Below, one piece after another: positions 34,418 through 44,337 of a stretch of DNA of 64,000 bases; the first letter of the stretch is position 1; each line of letters opens with the position of its first letter. Origin of the DNA: Marinifilum sp965230805 (GTDB taxonomy: Bacteria; Bacteroidota; Bacteroidia; Bacteroidales; Marinifilaceae); the NCBI RefSeq assembly GCF_965230805.1, contig NZ_OZ246019.1, positions 2,232,001 to 2,296,000 on the forward strand. Direction: 5' to 3'. The notes under the pieces are model-generated. The model was not told the DNA's origin. It did not search any database and saw only the letters and a program-made list of their open reading frames with translations. The position numbers and the translations under genes are program-made.

Positions 34418-35281
34418 TTACTTCTGATACTTTAATTTTTCTCGTTGCTCCTTCTCAATATCAAGAATATCTTCACTCTTTAACGACATTGCTTTGTTTA
34501 CAGCTTTCAGGTCGCGAACAAGTTTACGAACGCCGGCAGGTTCAAGAGATGCAGCATGATCTGTTCCTTTCCAGGTTCTATCGAGTGTGTAATGTCGTTC
34601 CACCCAATTTGCACCCAATACATAAGCAGCCACATCAACGGCTATTCCCAAGTGATGACCCGAAAATCCAATTTCCTTCACTCTGTTTTGATACTTTTCC
34701 TTAAGTCTGCTGATTTCGAGCAGGCAAACATCTTCGAAAGGAACCGGATAGCCTGATGTACATGCATATAACACAATATCTTGATTTCGATTCTTTTCTT
34801 CGAAGAATGAAATGAGATCTTCAATTTCGTCTTTACTGGTCATTCCGGTTGAAACATGAATTTCACCTTCGTAATTATCGCACAGCCAGCCAAGCATTTC
34901 GTAATTGTTGTTGCAAGCAGAAGGTATTTTTATCAACTCTGGTTGTAAACTTGCAATTTGCTGAGCAGAACTTAAGTCCCATGTCGAGGTAGAGTAAGTA
35001 ATTTCCAATTCGTCGCAATACTCTTTTAAGCGTTTGTGCTCTTCTAAATTAAATTCCAGATATTCTCTGTGCGCTCCGTAAGTATCACCATACGAGTTAG
35101 CAGGATTAGGGTGTGGTGCGTTGTATTGCGATTCGGTAAGTAATTCCTTATTATTTCGTTTTTGAAATTTCACCACATCTGCATTACAGAATATCTTAGC
35201 TACTTTAATTAGCTCTTTTGCAATTTCGATATCTCCTTTATGATTGCAACCAATTTCTGCAATAACCTTTGCCTCTTTCAT
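34418..35281 (-). CDS. N-acetylneuraminate/nonulosonate synthase, SAF-less
   Basis: 287 residues. The TIM-barrel NeuB blocks are present: IAEIGCNHKGDIEIAKELI, ADVVKFQKRN, STSTWDLSSAQ, IKIPSACNNNYEML and the C-terminal GANWVERHYTLDRTWKGTDH with ASLEP. It condenses phosphoenolpyruvate with an N-acyl-hexosamine or a hexose (phosphate) to make a nine-carbon sugar acid. The usual C-terminal SAF (antifreeze-like) domain of NeuB, about 60 residues, is absent, which may shift specificity toward phosphorylated substrates; a HAD phosphatase fused to the neighbouring enzyme would fit. It starts 6 nt after the cytidylyltransferase stop, so the two are one operon. Confidence 0.85.
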   Translation of the reverse strand: MKEAKVIAEIGCNHKGDIEIAKELIKVAKIFCNADVVKFQKRNNKELLTESQYNAPHPNPANSYGDTYGAHREYLEFNLEEHKRLKEYCDELEITYSTSTWDLSSAQQIASLQPELIKIPSACNNNYEMLGWLCDNYEGEIHVSTGMTSKDEIEDLISFFEEKNRNQDIVLYACTSGYPVPFEDVCLLEISRLKEKYQNRVKEIGFSGHHLGIAVDVAAYVLGANWVERHYTLDRTWKGTDHAASLEPAGVRKLVRDLKAVNKAMSLKSEDILDIEKEQREKLKYQK

Positions 35282-35287
35282 TGTATT

Positions 35288-36451
35288 TTATTTAAATCTT
35301 TTGTTGTAATTAATGATAAACTCAACAGCCTCACGAATTGCCATATTACCACCATTGTTGGTAAGCGATAAATCGCAGGATTGTTTCACTTCGGGAATGG
35401 CATCATTCGGACATATTCCCCACGAAACAGCATTTAAATTTGCCATATCATTAATGTCGTCGCCAATATAGGCAATTTCATTACGTGAAATATTTTTATC
35501 CAATAGGATTTGATTTAAGCGAGTATACTTATCCATTACGCCCATGTATAAATTCTTGATGCCAAGTTTTTCCATTCGTTGAGCAACTATGGGCGAATTT
35601 TCAGAGGTCATGACCATGATATCGACACCCGAATTTCTTAAAATAGCCAAGCCCATTCCATCGCGCATCGAAAATGTTTTTGCTAATTCACCTTCCGGTG
35701 ATACCTGCACTTTTCCATCGGTAAAAACGCCATCAACATCCAGCACAACTGCTTTAATTTTCTTAGGATTTCTTTTGTGTTGATGAAGCCTGTTCAAAAG
35801 TAGCTTTTCAATCATTAGTAAATCGCTGGTTTCGTCAATTTCAGTCAAGCTATCTTCCGGCATTTCAATCAACCCGATCTTGCCACTTAGTCTGTTTTTG
35901 CTTTTAAGGAAAGCATCTTTCGAAGAAACATAAACAGCACCATTTTCTATTAAAAGGCCATCAAAATCTTGTCTTCTCGGTCTATTTGCATAGTCGTAGT
36001 TTACACTTTCCCCATTACGGTTCCAGATAAACCTTTTTGTATTGACAACAGATAAGGCAGAATCATTTTTTTCGCTTGTTATTTTTCGCAGTCCCTTATT
36101 AATGTCTTCCCTTGTGGTTAAAGGAGAAGTTGCCTGAAGCAAACAAATGATGTCATAATCATTTTTTAAGTGATCCGAAAATTCAAGCATAGCTTGCTCG
36201 GTGCTGGCAGTATCTGAAGCGCTTTCTTCGCTTCTTTCAATAGCCTTTACCTTAGGAGCCCAGGAATATTCATTTCTAACCTGATTAATAATTTCTTTAT
36301 CATCGGTAAAAACATATATCTCGTCAAGATCCGAAAAGATTGCTTCTCCCAAACACCATTGATATAGTGGCCGGCCAAGTATCTTGACCTTATTTTTTCC
36401 AGGAATACCTTTTGATCCTTCTCGAAGTGGAATAATAGCAACTGATTTCAT
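35288..36451 (-). CDS. CMP-nonulosonate synthetase fused to KdsC-like HAD phosphatase
   Basis: 387 residues, two domains. Residues 1-225 are an acylneuraminate cytidylyltransferase: IIPLREGSKGIPGKN nucleotide-binding loop, LLQATSPLTTREDI, and DSLTEIDETSDL. Residues 232-387 are a class C0 HAD phosphatase of the KdsC type: VVLDVDGVFTDG with Asp238 and Asp240, then MVMTSENSPIVAQRME and IAYIGDDINDMANL. The protein could remove the 9-phosphate made by the neighbouring synthase and activate the sugar with CTP. Fusion of these activities also occurs in animal CMP-sialate synthetases. It lies directly upstream of neuB-like on the same strand. Confidence 0.9.
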   Translation of the reverse strand: MKSVAIIPLREGSKGIPGKNKVKILGRPLYQWCLGEAIFSDLDEIYVFTDDKEIINQVRNEYSWAPKVKAIERSEESASDTASTEQAMLEFSDHLKNDYDIICLLQATSPLTTREDINKGLRKITSEKNDSALSVVNTKRFIWNRNGESVNYDYANRPRRQDFDGLLIENGAVYVSSKDAFLKSKNRLSGKIGLIEMPEDSLTEIDETSDLLMIEKLLLNRLHQHKRNPKKIKAVVLDVDGVFTDGKVQVSPEGELAKTFSMRDGMGLAILRNSGVDIMVMTSENSPIVAQRMEKLGIKNLYMGVMDKYTRLNQILLDKNISRNEIAYIGDDINDMANLNAVSWGICPNDAIPEVKQSCDLSLTNNGGNMAIREAVEFIINYNKRFK

Positions 36452-36517
36452 AATGCTTTTTGCTTGTGTCGATTTATTTTTTGAGATACTAATGTTAAAA
36501 ACAATTTTCGGAATAAT

Positions 36518-37543
36518 CTACATTTTGAACCTCTTTTGCAGTTCAGAATGGATCTTGGGATCCCAAGATTCGCCTAAAAAGACTTTTTCATTGATAAAAT
36601 TACAATTATGAAGTGCAGATGAGAATATGGTTATTCCTTTATCAAACTGAACAGATTGGTTGAGGTTTAAAACTTCTAAAGGAAAAGAGCCAGGTATAAT
36701 TCCATCTATTTCCGGAATGACTTCTTGATAACTTGTTTTTTCTCTGGGATGATTTTTTAGGTATACCTGATAGCCTTTGGCTTTGTATTCACGGGCTATT
36801 TTTTTGTATAAATTGATCTTATACTGCTCTGAAATAAAATTATCCTCTGATAAAGGCTGAGTAATTATGAGTGCATTTTTTATGTTGTTTTTCTGAATGC
36901 TAAGATCTTTCAGGAAAAAATCTACAACTTCTTTTTTCTTTTCCCGACTTAAGTTTTCTACTAAATCTGTTAGCTCGAATTTTTTAGATTTTGCACGAGC
37001 TTTATTAGGTAACTGATCGGGTTGAGAAACCCATATCTCTTTAAAGAAGGAATCGGCAGGACGATCGGGAATTCCATGAATCAATTTAATTGCTCTTGTT
37101 ATTGGATTTTTAATCTCGCGATAGACAATTAAACCATCTTCCAAAATCCTAAAGTAGTTTTTACCAAAGTTAAAAAACAGATATTTCTGAAATAGCAGAG
37201 TAGTTGAAAATACATTGATTTCAGAATCACCGATTAACTCTTCTAATTTACCTTTCTCCACAAACCGATCGAAATATTTATTTACCTGCTTGCGATAGAA
37301 AAAAATATTAGCCAGAACTTCCTTTAAACCTTTTATTTTTCGGTTGCGTAAATCCTTCACACCAATTACATCATCAAAGTAAGAACATGACAATAGCTGA
37401 GCTTCGTATGCATCGAAGGCGGAATCCATATTAAAATAGATAAGCTTTGACTTTATTCCTTTTTGCTTATTTGCGATAGCCAACAAAACACTTATGTATA
37501 AGTTGAAGATGCTAGTGCAAACATAAACCTGATTCTTATTCAT
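36518..37543 (-). CDS. GT52-like glycosyltransferase (putative sialyltransferase)
   Basis: 341 residues, no signal peptide. NKNQVYVCTSIFNLYISVLLAI at the start, LEDGL in the middle and ALIITQPLSEDNF.SEQYKINLYKKIAREYKAKGYQVYLKNHPRE near the C-terminus follow the GT52 family of lipooligosaccharide alpha-2,3-sialyltransferases. Its position next to a CMP-nonulosonate synthetase makes transfer of that sugar to a surface glycan the best guess. The acceptor is unknown. Identification rests on motif memory, so a GT of another fold GT-B family is possible. Confidence 0.65.
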   Translation of the reverse strand: MNKNQVYVCTSIFNLYISVLLAIANKQKGIKSKLIYFNMDSAFDAYEAQLLSCSYFDDVIGVKDLRNRKIKGLKEVLANIFFYRKQVNKYFDRFVEKGKLEELIGDSEINVFSTTLLFQKYLFFNFGKNYFRILEDGLIVYREIKNPITRAIKLIHGIPDRPADSFFKEIWVSQPDQLPNKARAKSKKFELTDLVENLSREKKKEVVDFFLKDLSIQKNNIKNALIITQPLSEDNFISEQYKINLYKKIAREYKAKGYQVYLKNHPREKTSYQEVIPEIDGIIPGSFPLEVLNLNQSVQFDKGITIFSSALHNCNFINEKVFLGESWDPKIHSELQKRFKM

Positions 37544-37649
37544 TACCGAGTATGTGATGTCTATTTGATTTGGGATTCGGCTTAAAATTAATCATTTTTG
37601 CAGCAGACTGCATTGAAAAGTAAAGGAATCATCACCCAAAACTTGTAAA

Positions 37650-38837
37650 ATGAAAAACAAGCTTATTCTAAGGATCATTAATAATCCGTTTGAAGTATAT
37701 CGCAAAGGAAAGATTTTATTAAGATACAGGAGAAGCAAGATGCTGAACAAAAGATTGTTGAGCTCAAGTGGGAAGGTAGATTTCCATTACGGTGTGTGGG
37801 GTATAGGAAATGCCGGCGATATTGTTCTCTTTCAAGAAGTAGAGAATACGATTCAAAAGCATCCGTTTTACCAAAGAGATTTAGGAACTGGCGAAATTTG
37901 TGAAGAGGAAATTGAATTGCTGAATAAAAAAGCCAGGGTTTTGGTACTTGGTGGTGGTGGACTTTTTCTTAAAGACTCGAATTCAAACTCAAATTCCGGA
38001 TGGCAATTCAACATAAAGGAAAGCAGGCTTGACAAATTGCATGTCCCATTGGTACTATTTGCCGTAGGGTATAACCGTTTTAGAGGTCAAGAGGAGTTTG
38101 ATGAGGTATTTGAAAGTCATTTGCTGAAAACCATTTCAAAAGCCGCTTTTGTTGGTTTAAGAAATACAGGGAGCATCAATGCGATAAAAACTTATCTGCC
38201 CGAAGAATTACAATCTAAGATTAAATTTCAGCCCTGTCCGACAACCATTATTAAAAAGCTTCATCCCGAAGTAGAACAGAGCTTTAATTTTAATCGCAAA
38301 AGGGATAAAAAAATTGCCATAAACATTGCCTTTGACCGCGAAGAAATGAGATTTAAAGGACGATTTAAGAGTATACTTGCATCCTTGGTCTCTATTTGTG
38401 AATCCTACAAAGCAGAAGCTTGGAAAGTAGAATTTGTAGGCCATTGTAAAGTGGATAAAAAAATAAAACCATACATTAAATCGAAATTTCCATTTAAGGA
38501 TTTAACTTACGATTCTTATGATCAAATCATTGATTATTACAAGAATGTTCCGATTACAATAGGAATGAGAGGTCATGCGCAAATGATACCATTTGGAATT
38601 GGGAATGGAATTCTTTCCTTGATATCGCATGATAAAATGAAATGGTTTTTGGATGATATCAAACATCCCGAATGGGGAATTGAAATCTTATCGGAACAGT
38701 TCGAATCGGATCTGCAAGAAAAACTTGAGAAACTAATTTCTGATTATGATGCTGTACAAAAGAAAATTAACCTGGCACAGGATATGCTTTACCAGCTTAC
38801 CATGGATAATGTAAAGGAAATTAACTCATTAAGATAG
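37650..38837 (+). CDS. Polysaccharide pyruvyl transferase family protein
   Basis: 395 residues. FHYGVWGIGNAGDIVLFQEVENTI at 45-70, VLVLGGGGLFLKD, and IGMRGHAQMIPFGIGNGILSLI at about 305 follow PF04230 (CsaB/WcaK-like), which adds ketal pyruvate to surface sugars. This would put another negative charge on the glycan. It is divergent from the GT52-like gene and convergent with the glycerol-3-phosphate cytidylyltransferase gene, with only 10 nt to that stop. Confidence 0.8.
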   Translation: MKNKLILRIINNPFEVYRKGKILLRYRRSKMLNKRLLSSSGKVDFHYGVWGIGNAGDIVLFQEVENTIQKHPFYQRDLGTGEICEEEIELLNKKARVLVLGGGGLFLKDSNSNSNSGWQFNIKESRLDKLHVPLVLFAVGYNRFRGQEEFDEVFESHLLKTISKAAFVGLRNTGSINAIKTYLPEELQSKIKFQPCPTTIIKKLHPEVEQSFNFNRKRDKKIAINIAFDREEMRFKGRFKSILASLVSICESYKAEAWKVEFVGHCKVDKKIKPYIKSKFPFKDLTYDSYDQIIDYYKNVPITIGMRGHAQMIPFGIGNGILSLISHDKMKWFLDDIKHPEWGIEILSEQFESDLQEKLEKLISDYDAVQKKINLAQDMLYQLTMDNVKEINSLR

Positions 38838-38847
38838 GTATGGAATT

Positions 38848-39237
38848 CTATCTTTTTATTATTTCAATGATTTCGGTGGTTGAAATGGAAGGTGTACGTT
38901 CAAGATAAATCACTTCGCATAAACTTTTAAACTCGTCAAATTTATCTTTCCAGTCATCACCCATTACCAATACATCAGCATTGTATTTTTTGATATAGTC
39001 GCCTTTTAATTCCAGCGATTCTTCATAAAATACTTCATCAACAACTTTAAGTGCGTTAATAATTCGTGTTCTTTCTTCCTGACTATGAATTGGATTTTTT
39101 TGCTTTTTGGAAAAGTTAAGGGCATCGGTTGAAACACCAACTATCAGATAATCTCCGAATTGTTTAGCTCGTTCAAGAATATTTAAATGACCTATGTGGA
39201 AGAGATCAAATGTTCCAAATGTGATAACACGCTTCAT
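38848..39237 (-). CDS. tagD: Glycerol-3-phosphate cytidylyltransferase
   Basis: 129 residues, usual TagD length. ITFGTFDLFHIGHLNILERAKQFGDYLIVGVSTD carries the HxGH motif (HIGH) and YLERTPSISTTEII the RTxGISTT motif (here RTPSISTT). It makes CDP-glycerol from CTP and glycerol-3-phosphate. It follows the glycerophosphotransferase gene by 2 nt, so donor and user are coupled. Confidence 0.93.
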   Translation of the reverse strand: MKRVITFGTFDLFHIGHLNILERAKQFGDYLIVGVSTDALNFSKKQKNPIHSQEERTRIINALKVVDEVFYEESLELKGDYIKKYNADVLVMGDDWKDKFDEFKSLCEVIYLERTPSISTTEIIEIIKR

Positions 39238-39239
39238 AT

Positions 39240-40466
39240 TTAATTGTTTAGTTTTCGTAATTCGTTGTACACTCTTTCGCAGCTTCCGTTATCCTGATAA
39301 GTGTGATACATATCACGAATTTTCTTGCGCCACTTGGCGTGAGTTTGCGGCTGATCGAAATATCGTTTTAAATTTGTGATAAACGCTTTCTGACTTTCTG
39401 ATTTTGCCCCCGGGGAATTTTCCTCGAAATCGATAAAAAAGCCTTTGTATTGGCTGTATTCTTCCAAATCGTATGGCAAGAATACAATCGGACGATCCAA
39501 TAACAAGTAATCGATCCAAAGCGAAGAGTAATCGGTTACCAATATATCAATGTAAGGAAGCAATTCATACACATCTTCGAATCGATCCTGATCGGCTTTT
39601 ATTACTCGTTCTATTGCAAAGAAATCGTGTGTTTTTTGTACCGATTTGCGTTTGATATCTTCCTTGTGCCCACGAACCAAAATATATGCATCTTCTTCCT
39701 CCAGGAACTTCGCCAGTTTATCGCCATCGAAATCTTCGAAAGGGAAGAAGTGTGTTTTGTGTCCTTCTTCGCGCCAGGTTGGAGCGTAAAGAATAATCTT
39801 CCGATCCAAGAATGGATTCTTAAGCAATAAATCGGTATTTAGTTTTAGCTGATCAGTCAAATAATCGTTGCGAGGCAAGCCTGTTACCCAAACATTGTTC
39901 ATGTCGATATCAAATCCTGCAGCATGAATAATTTGCTCCAAAGGTGAACTTCCCACCATATAAGAATAGCCTTGCAACTGTTTGCGTTTGCCATATTTTC
40001 TCCAAACAGGCGTTTGCAAAGCCATTTTCTTCATAGGCGTTCCGTGTCCCAGATAAATAATATTCTTGCATTTTTGATGCAGATAGTAAGGCGCAAAAGC
40101 AGCGGCACTAATGCCGTATGAAATGATTACATGCTTACTTCTCAGAAATAAAAAGAATCCTTTTAATGACAGTGCGTAAACGATTTCACCCGGAAATTTC
40201 TCTTGCAGTTGCTTGTAAAGCTTCTTGTTAGAAGTGAACAGGATGCTGTTGAAGTCGTTCTTTCCCCTCATGTATTCGAACAGGTATTTCGAATTATCGA
40301 AAAACACTTTCTCGGTCAGAAAAAAAAGTGCGATCCTTTTGTTTTTGGGCATCAACTTCTCGATAAAAAGATAGAAGCAACGCATAAAAAACAGAACGAT
40401 ATGCAGAAATACAATCTTCTGCATAAAGTTTACAAATTGTTGTGTTTTATTGTATCCGCTAGACAT
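39240..40466 (-). CDS. CDP-glycerol glycerophosphotransferase family protein
   Basis: The frame opens at 40517, but I place the start at 40466, an ATG that overlaps the stop of the YfhO gene (ATGTCTAG), a typical coupled junction; this gives 408 residues. After a membrane-near N-terminal segment (IVFLHIVLFFMRCFYLFI), the TagB/TagF-like domain follows: YLGHGTPMKKM, ILYAPTWREEG, ILVRGHKED and ILVTDYSSLWIDYLLLDRPIVFLPYD. It transfers glycerol phosphate from CDP-glycerol to a lipid-linked glycan or polymer. In a Gram-negative this usually decorates capsule or O-antigen. Confidence 0.9.
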   Translation of the reverse strand: MSSGYNKTQQFVNFMQKIVFLHIVLFFMRCFYLFIEKLMPKNKRIALFFLTEKVFFDNSKYLFEYMRGKNDFNSILFTSNKKLYKQLQEKFPGEIVYALSLKGFFLFLRSKHVIISYGISAAAFAPYYLHQKCKNIIYLGHGTPMKKMALQTPVWRKYGKRKQLQGYSYMVGSSPLEQIIHAAGFDIDMNNVWVTGLPRNDYLTDQLKLNTDLLLKNPFLDRKIILYAPTWREEGHKTHFFPFEDFDGDKLAKFLEEEDAYILVRGHKEDIKRKSVQKTHDFFAIERVIKADQDRFEDVYELLPYIDILVTDYSSLWIDYLLLDRPIVFLPYDLEEYSQYKGFFIDFEENSPGAKSESQKAFITNLKRYFDQPQTHAKWRKKIRDMYHTYQDNGSCERVYNELRKLNN

Positions 40467-43068
40467 TTTCTTTTTTATAGAATTTGATACCATAAACAAT
40501 TGCACCCAATGCAGCAAGAAAGAAAAGAATCATACTTCCAAGAGATATTTTCTCTCCAATGATATATCCCTTAGGTTCAAATTTAAATTCCACCTTGTGA
40601 TTTCCTGCTGGTAATTTCATGGCACGCAATACATAGTTTGCTCTAAAATGTTTTGCGGGCTTGCCATCGATATAGGCATTCCAACCTGGTTGGTAATACA
40701 CTTCAGAGAAAACTGCCAGTTGATCTGTTTGTGCCTCGTATTCGTAGCTAATTTGATTTGGCGAATATGCTGTCATGCTGATATTGGCGACAGAATCAGC
40801 TACAATATTTAATCCGCTAAGCTGATCTTTAAAACGTTGATCAACAATGGCCTCTTTGGCAGGATCGAATCCATTTAAAAGCATGATCTCCTCGTTTGCA
40901 TCCTGAACAAGTTTATACGAATCAACAAACCAGGCATTTCCCAAAGCATTAGGATTAATGCTTAGCTGAGCACCTTTCTCACCCTGACTAATAATGTATT
41001 TAGCATTCAGCATGTCTAAGGCTTTCATATTGCCTTTGTCGATATGATATTCGTACAATTCCTGAATACGACGAAGCTTCGCTCCATGGTACCCTCCAAT
41101 TGATTTGTGGAAGTAGGAAGGACGTGCGTTCTGAAAAGGACCTCCGATTTGCTCAAACACCCTGTAGTTGGTGTTGTAAGTTACGGCCCAAATTTGTGCT
41201 GCTACCTTTTCGTAATCGCTGGCTTTTCTGTTCTTTCTGGTATATTCTTTTAGTGCCTGATCGGCAATGGCTTTTAGTTCAGGATTGTTCTTTAGCTCGT
41301 TTTGCAAGATCTGATAATCTGCCATATTAGGCATATAGGCCAACTTTAATTCTTTCTTTTCTACAAACGCATCGTTGTTGGTAAATCGCTTGTTTACCGG
41401 GTAAAGATCAGCTATAATTAAAATGATAAGCGCTGGAATAAAGAATTTTGCTTTTAGGTAGTCTTTTGAGAATGCCCAAATTAAAGCAATACCAACAACA
41501 ATGAATAGAATTGTTCGAAGTGCATCAGCTCTAAACATGTCGATTCTAGCATCCATCAAATCATTCTGAATCTTAGTAATAAAAGAAACTGCATTTGGAT
41601 TGGAAGCACTGATTTGGGTAAAATAGTTTTTCTCAACATCACTTAGGAAATCCAATCCAAAAGTTGGAATTAGATACAGAAGAATTGCAACACCACCAGT
41701 TAAAGCAAATGGCAGAACTAACACATTAAGCTTGAATGATGAGATATTAACTTTCTTTTTCAGAATCTCAGGTTCTTCGATGATCTTTTTGAGTGCTAAT
41801 ATTGCAAGAAGTGGAACGCAAAGCTCAACAATGATGAGGATTGAAGAAACGGCTCTAAACTTGTTGTAAAGAGGTACATAATCGAAGAAAAAATGCGACA
41901 GAGCAGGGAAGTTATGTCCCCATGAAAGCATAATTGCTAAAATTGTGGCTGTTAATAATCCCCATTTTAAGCGTCCAGCAACAATAAATAATCCTAAAAT
42001 GAATAGAAACAATATAAAAGCACCAATATAAACTGGTCCTACAGTGAAGATTTGATTTCCCCAATAATGGTGGTTTTTAACCTGTTCCATATTGTAATAA
42101 TCAGCAACAGATTTAATTTGACCTCCATTCACATAGTTTAGCACTTGGATTCCTTCCTGTGGGGATCCACCGCCACCTTTGGCATTTGGAATCAATAAAC
42201 TCAAAGTCTCTTGAATGCCATAGCTCCACATGGTACCATAATCTTTATCAACACCGGTAGTTTGATTGTCTTGATTGCCCAGGCTCAATTCAGATTTACC
42301 ACGAATGGTTGATTTACTGTATTCATATGAGCTAATCAGGTTGGTAAAGTTCACACCTAAAGCTATAATTGATGCTATGGCAAGTACTCCCATAGCCTTA
42401 AAGAAATGCTTCAAATTCTTTTCTTTCAGCTGGTGATAGAATTCAAATATCAGGATACAGACAACCGTTAACATGAAATAATAAGTCATCTGAATGTGAT
42501 TGGAATACAATTCCATGATCAGGAAGAAAGTCGCAATAATGCCACCCCACAGATATCTTCCTCTCAAAACCATGAGGATTCCACCCAATGCAGGAGGGAT
42601 AAAGGCCAAAGCGTTTACTTTCCACAAGTGACCTGCCCCAATGATAATGATGAAATAGGTGGAGAATGCATAGGCAATCGATCCGGCTATGGATAGCCAT
42701 GGATTTACTCGTAAACTAATGAGCAGAATGTAAAAGCCAATCATGTACAACATTAGAAACTTCACAGGATCGGGAGTGTAAAGCTCCATCATCTGCTTAA
42801 AGGTATACATGTCTTTTGCCTGGTAATCAACATTAATTTGATAGGATGGCATTCCTCCAAACATGGAGTTGGTCCACAAGGCATCTTCACCGGTTTTCTC
42901 ACGGAAATCAATAATCTCTTTTTTAGCACCCCAGGCATGAATCGAATCGCCTTTTTTGAATTGTTTTCCCTCCAGTGCAGGTTGGAAATACATAAATGCT
43001 ACAATTAAAAATACCAGTATTGATACCAGATGGGGTAATGCTGACTTAACTATCGATTTTATATCCAT
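40459..43068 (-). CDS. YfhO-family membrane protein
   Basis: 869 residues with about 12 membrane helices in the N-terminal two thirds, a large extracytoplasmic region (about 580-830), and a last helix near the C-terminus. The start LVSILVFLIVAFMYFQPALEGK, the loop GDSIHAWGAKKEI and the C-terminal VYYQPGWNAYIDGKPAKHFRANYVLRAMKLPAGNH are the YfhO signature (DUF6044-like GT-C fold). YfhO in firmicutes glycosylates teichoic or lipoteichoic acids, which fits the CDP-glycerol genes that follow in the same operon. Confidence 0.88.
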   Translation of the reverse strand: MDIKSIVKSALPHLVSILVFLIVAFMYFQPALEGKQFKKGDSIHAWGAKKEIIDFREKTGEDALWTNSMFGGMPSYQINVDYQAKDMYTFKQMMELYTPDPVKFLMLYMIGFYILLISLRVNPWLSIAGSIAYAFSTYFIIIIGAGHLWKVNALAFIPPALGGILMVLRGRYLWGGIIATFFLIMELYSNHIQMTYYFMLTVVCILIFEFYHQLKEKNLKHFFKAMGVLAIASIIALGVNFTNLISSYEYSKSTIRGKSELSLGNQDNQTTGVDKDYGTMWSYGIQETLSLLIPNAKGGGGSPQEGIQVLNYVNGGQIKSVADYYNMEQVKNHHYWGNQIFTVGPVYIGAFILFLFILGLFIVAGRLKWGLLTATILAIMLSWGHNFPALSHFFFDYVPLYNKFRAVSSILIIVELCVPLLAILALKKIIEEPEILKKKVNISSFKLNVLVLPFALTGGVAILLYLIPTFGLDFLSDVEKNYFTQISASNPNAVSFITKIQNDLMDARIDMFRADALRTILFIVVGIALIWAFSKDYLKAKFFIPALIILIIADLYPVNKRFTNNDAFVEKKELKLAYMPNMADYQILQNELKNNPELKAIADQALKEYTRKNRKASDYEKVAAQIWAVTYNTNYRVFEQIGGPFQNARPSYFHKSIGGYHGAKLRRIQELYEYHIDKGNMKALDMLNAKYIISQGEKGAQLSINPNALGNAWFVDSYKLVQDANEEIMLLNGFDPAKEAIVDQRFKDQLSGLNIVADSVANISMTAYSPNQISYEYEAQTDQLAVFSEVYYQPGWNAYIDGKPAKHFRANYVLRAMKLPAGNHKVEFKFEPKGYIIGEKISLGSMILFFLAALGAIVYGIKFYKKENV

Positions 43069-43251
43069 TTAATTACAAATTACGAGTTACAAATTACGAG
43101 CAGAACATACGAGATTTGTAATTCGCAGTGATTCATTCGTAATTTTAAAATTCAGGCTCTAAAATACAAAAAGCACAGAACAAAATTGCCCAGTGCTTCA
43201 CTTAATATATGTCTTAAGTGCTTAAAATTGTAGGTTAAGATGAAGAACAGA

Positions 43252-44055
43252 TCACTTGTAATCCTCTTTTCGGTCTTTTCTAAATTGGTATTCTTCACGG
43301 ATTGTATCAATAACATCTGTATCTATTTCAGCTATCATTACTTCCTCTTTTTCTTTAAGGATGGTGGGAGAGGTGTTGTAGTCAATCCAGGGCGGACAGA
43401 ATATAGACTTGCCATATTCATCGCCAGCTCGATTTAAACTCAACATGTAGATTTGGTTTTCCAATGCCCGGGTAATGACAAAATGATGCCAACTTGGGAA
43501 ACTATTATCCTTGTAAAAGGCAACCGGATGAAGAAGGAAATCAATATTGTGATCAAATGCCAGACTTCTTGTTAATTCAGGAAATCGCATATCGTAACAA
43601 ATAATCATACCTATTTTAAGTCCATTAATTTCAAAACTTACCGTTTGGTCTCCTCTTTGGAAATATTCCTTTTCCATAGAGTTGCCAAATTGAGCCATGT
43701 GTTGCTTGCTGTAAATGCATGCTATTTCTCCATTTGGATTGATAACGGCTTGCGAGATGTAGTAATTCTCATTTTTCTTATGTGGAAACCCATAACAGAT
43801 ATAGCAATTCTTTTCTTTTGCAATTTTTGAGAAGAATCGAAAACCAGCTCCATCCACCTCTTCTGCTAAATGGGTAAGCTCATTAAATGTTTCTCGTGAA
43901 TATCCACAGGTGAAAAGCTCTGGCAGAACAATGAGGTCAACAGCTTCGAGCTGATCTATGATTCCTTTGGCACGATGAAGGTTGGCATCTCTATCTGCTA
44001 CAGATTTTGCATCGCAATTGTCGATCTGAATGGCGGCGAATTTGAGCTTTGGCAT
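43252..44055 (-). CDS. Carbon-nitrogen hydrolase (nitrilase superfamily)
   Basis: 267 residues. The catalytic triad Glu-Lys-Cys is visible as Glu46 in VLPELFTCGYS, Lys117 in YSKQHMAQFG and Cys153 in GMIICYDMRFPEL. The family splits amides or carbamoyl groups; close relatives include omega-amidase and N-carbamoyl hydrolases. No signal peptide, so cytoplasmic. Monocistronic by spacing: 183 nt to the YfhO gene, a gap that holds AT-rich TTACGA-type short repeats (43074-43150), and 282 nt to glyS. Confidence 0.92.
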   Translation of the reverse strand: MPKLKFAAIQIDNCDAKSVADRDANLHRAKGIIDQLEAVDLIVLPELFTCGYSRETFNELTHLAEEVDGAGFRFFSKIAKEKNCYICYGFPHKKNENYYISQAVINPNGEIACIYSKQHMAQFGNSMEKEYFQRGDQTVSFEINGLKIGMIICYDMRFPELTRSLAFDHNIDFLLHPVAFYKDNSFPSWHHFVITRALENQIYMLSLNRAGDEYGKSIFCPPWIDYNTSPTILKEKEEVMIAEIDTDVIDTIREEYQFRKDRKEDYK

Positions 44056-44290
44056 AGTTTAAGGGATTTAAAAGCTAAGCTTAAAGATAGTGAAATTGAA
44101 AATACCTTATCCAAAGTCGATTTGTCATGCTCTGACTTTAAGCAAGCTGTAAGTGTCAGGGTATGACTATGAGTGGCTTATTGTATCGAGAGCCTCACTT
44201 ATAGTGTGATCCTCAAGCTGAAAAATAATATTTTTGCAGTTCTTGTTCCTTCTCCTCAAGGAGAAGGTTAGGATGACACGATTATACAAC

Positions 44291-44320
44291 AAAAGCCATT
44301 CCCGTTTGAGAATGGCTTTT
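44291..44320. terminator. Terminator downstream of glyS
   Basis: AAAAGCCATT pairs with AATGGCTTTT plus a C-G pair inside, loop CCCGTTTG-like. It follows the glyS stop at 44338 on the minus strand with an A/T run. The rest of 44056-44337 shows no gene. Confidence 0.8.
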
Positions 44321-44337
44321 GAATATGATTGATCTGC

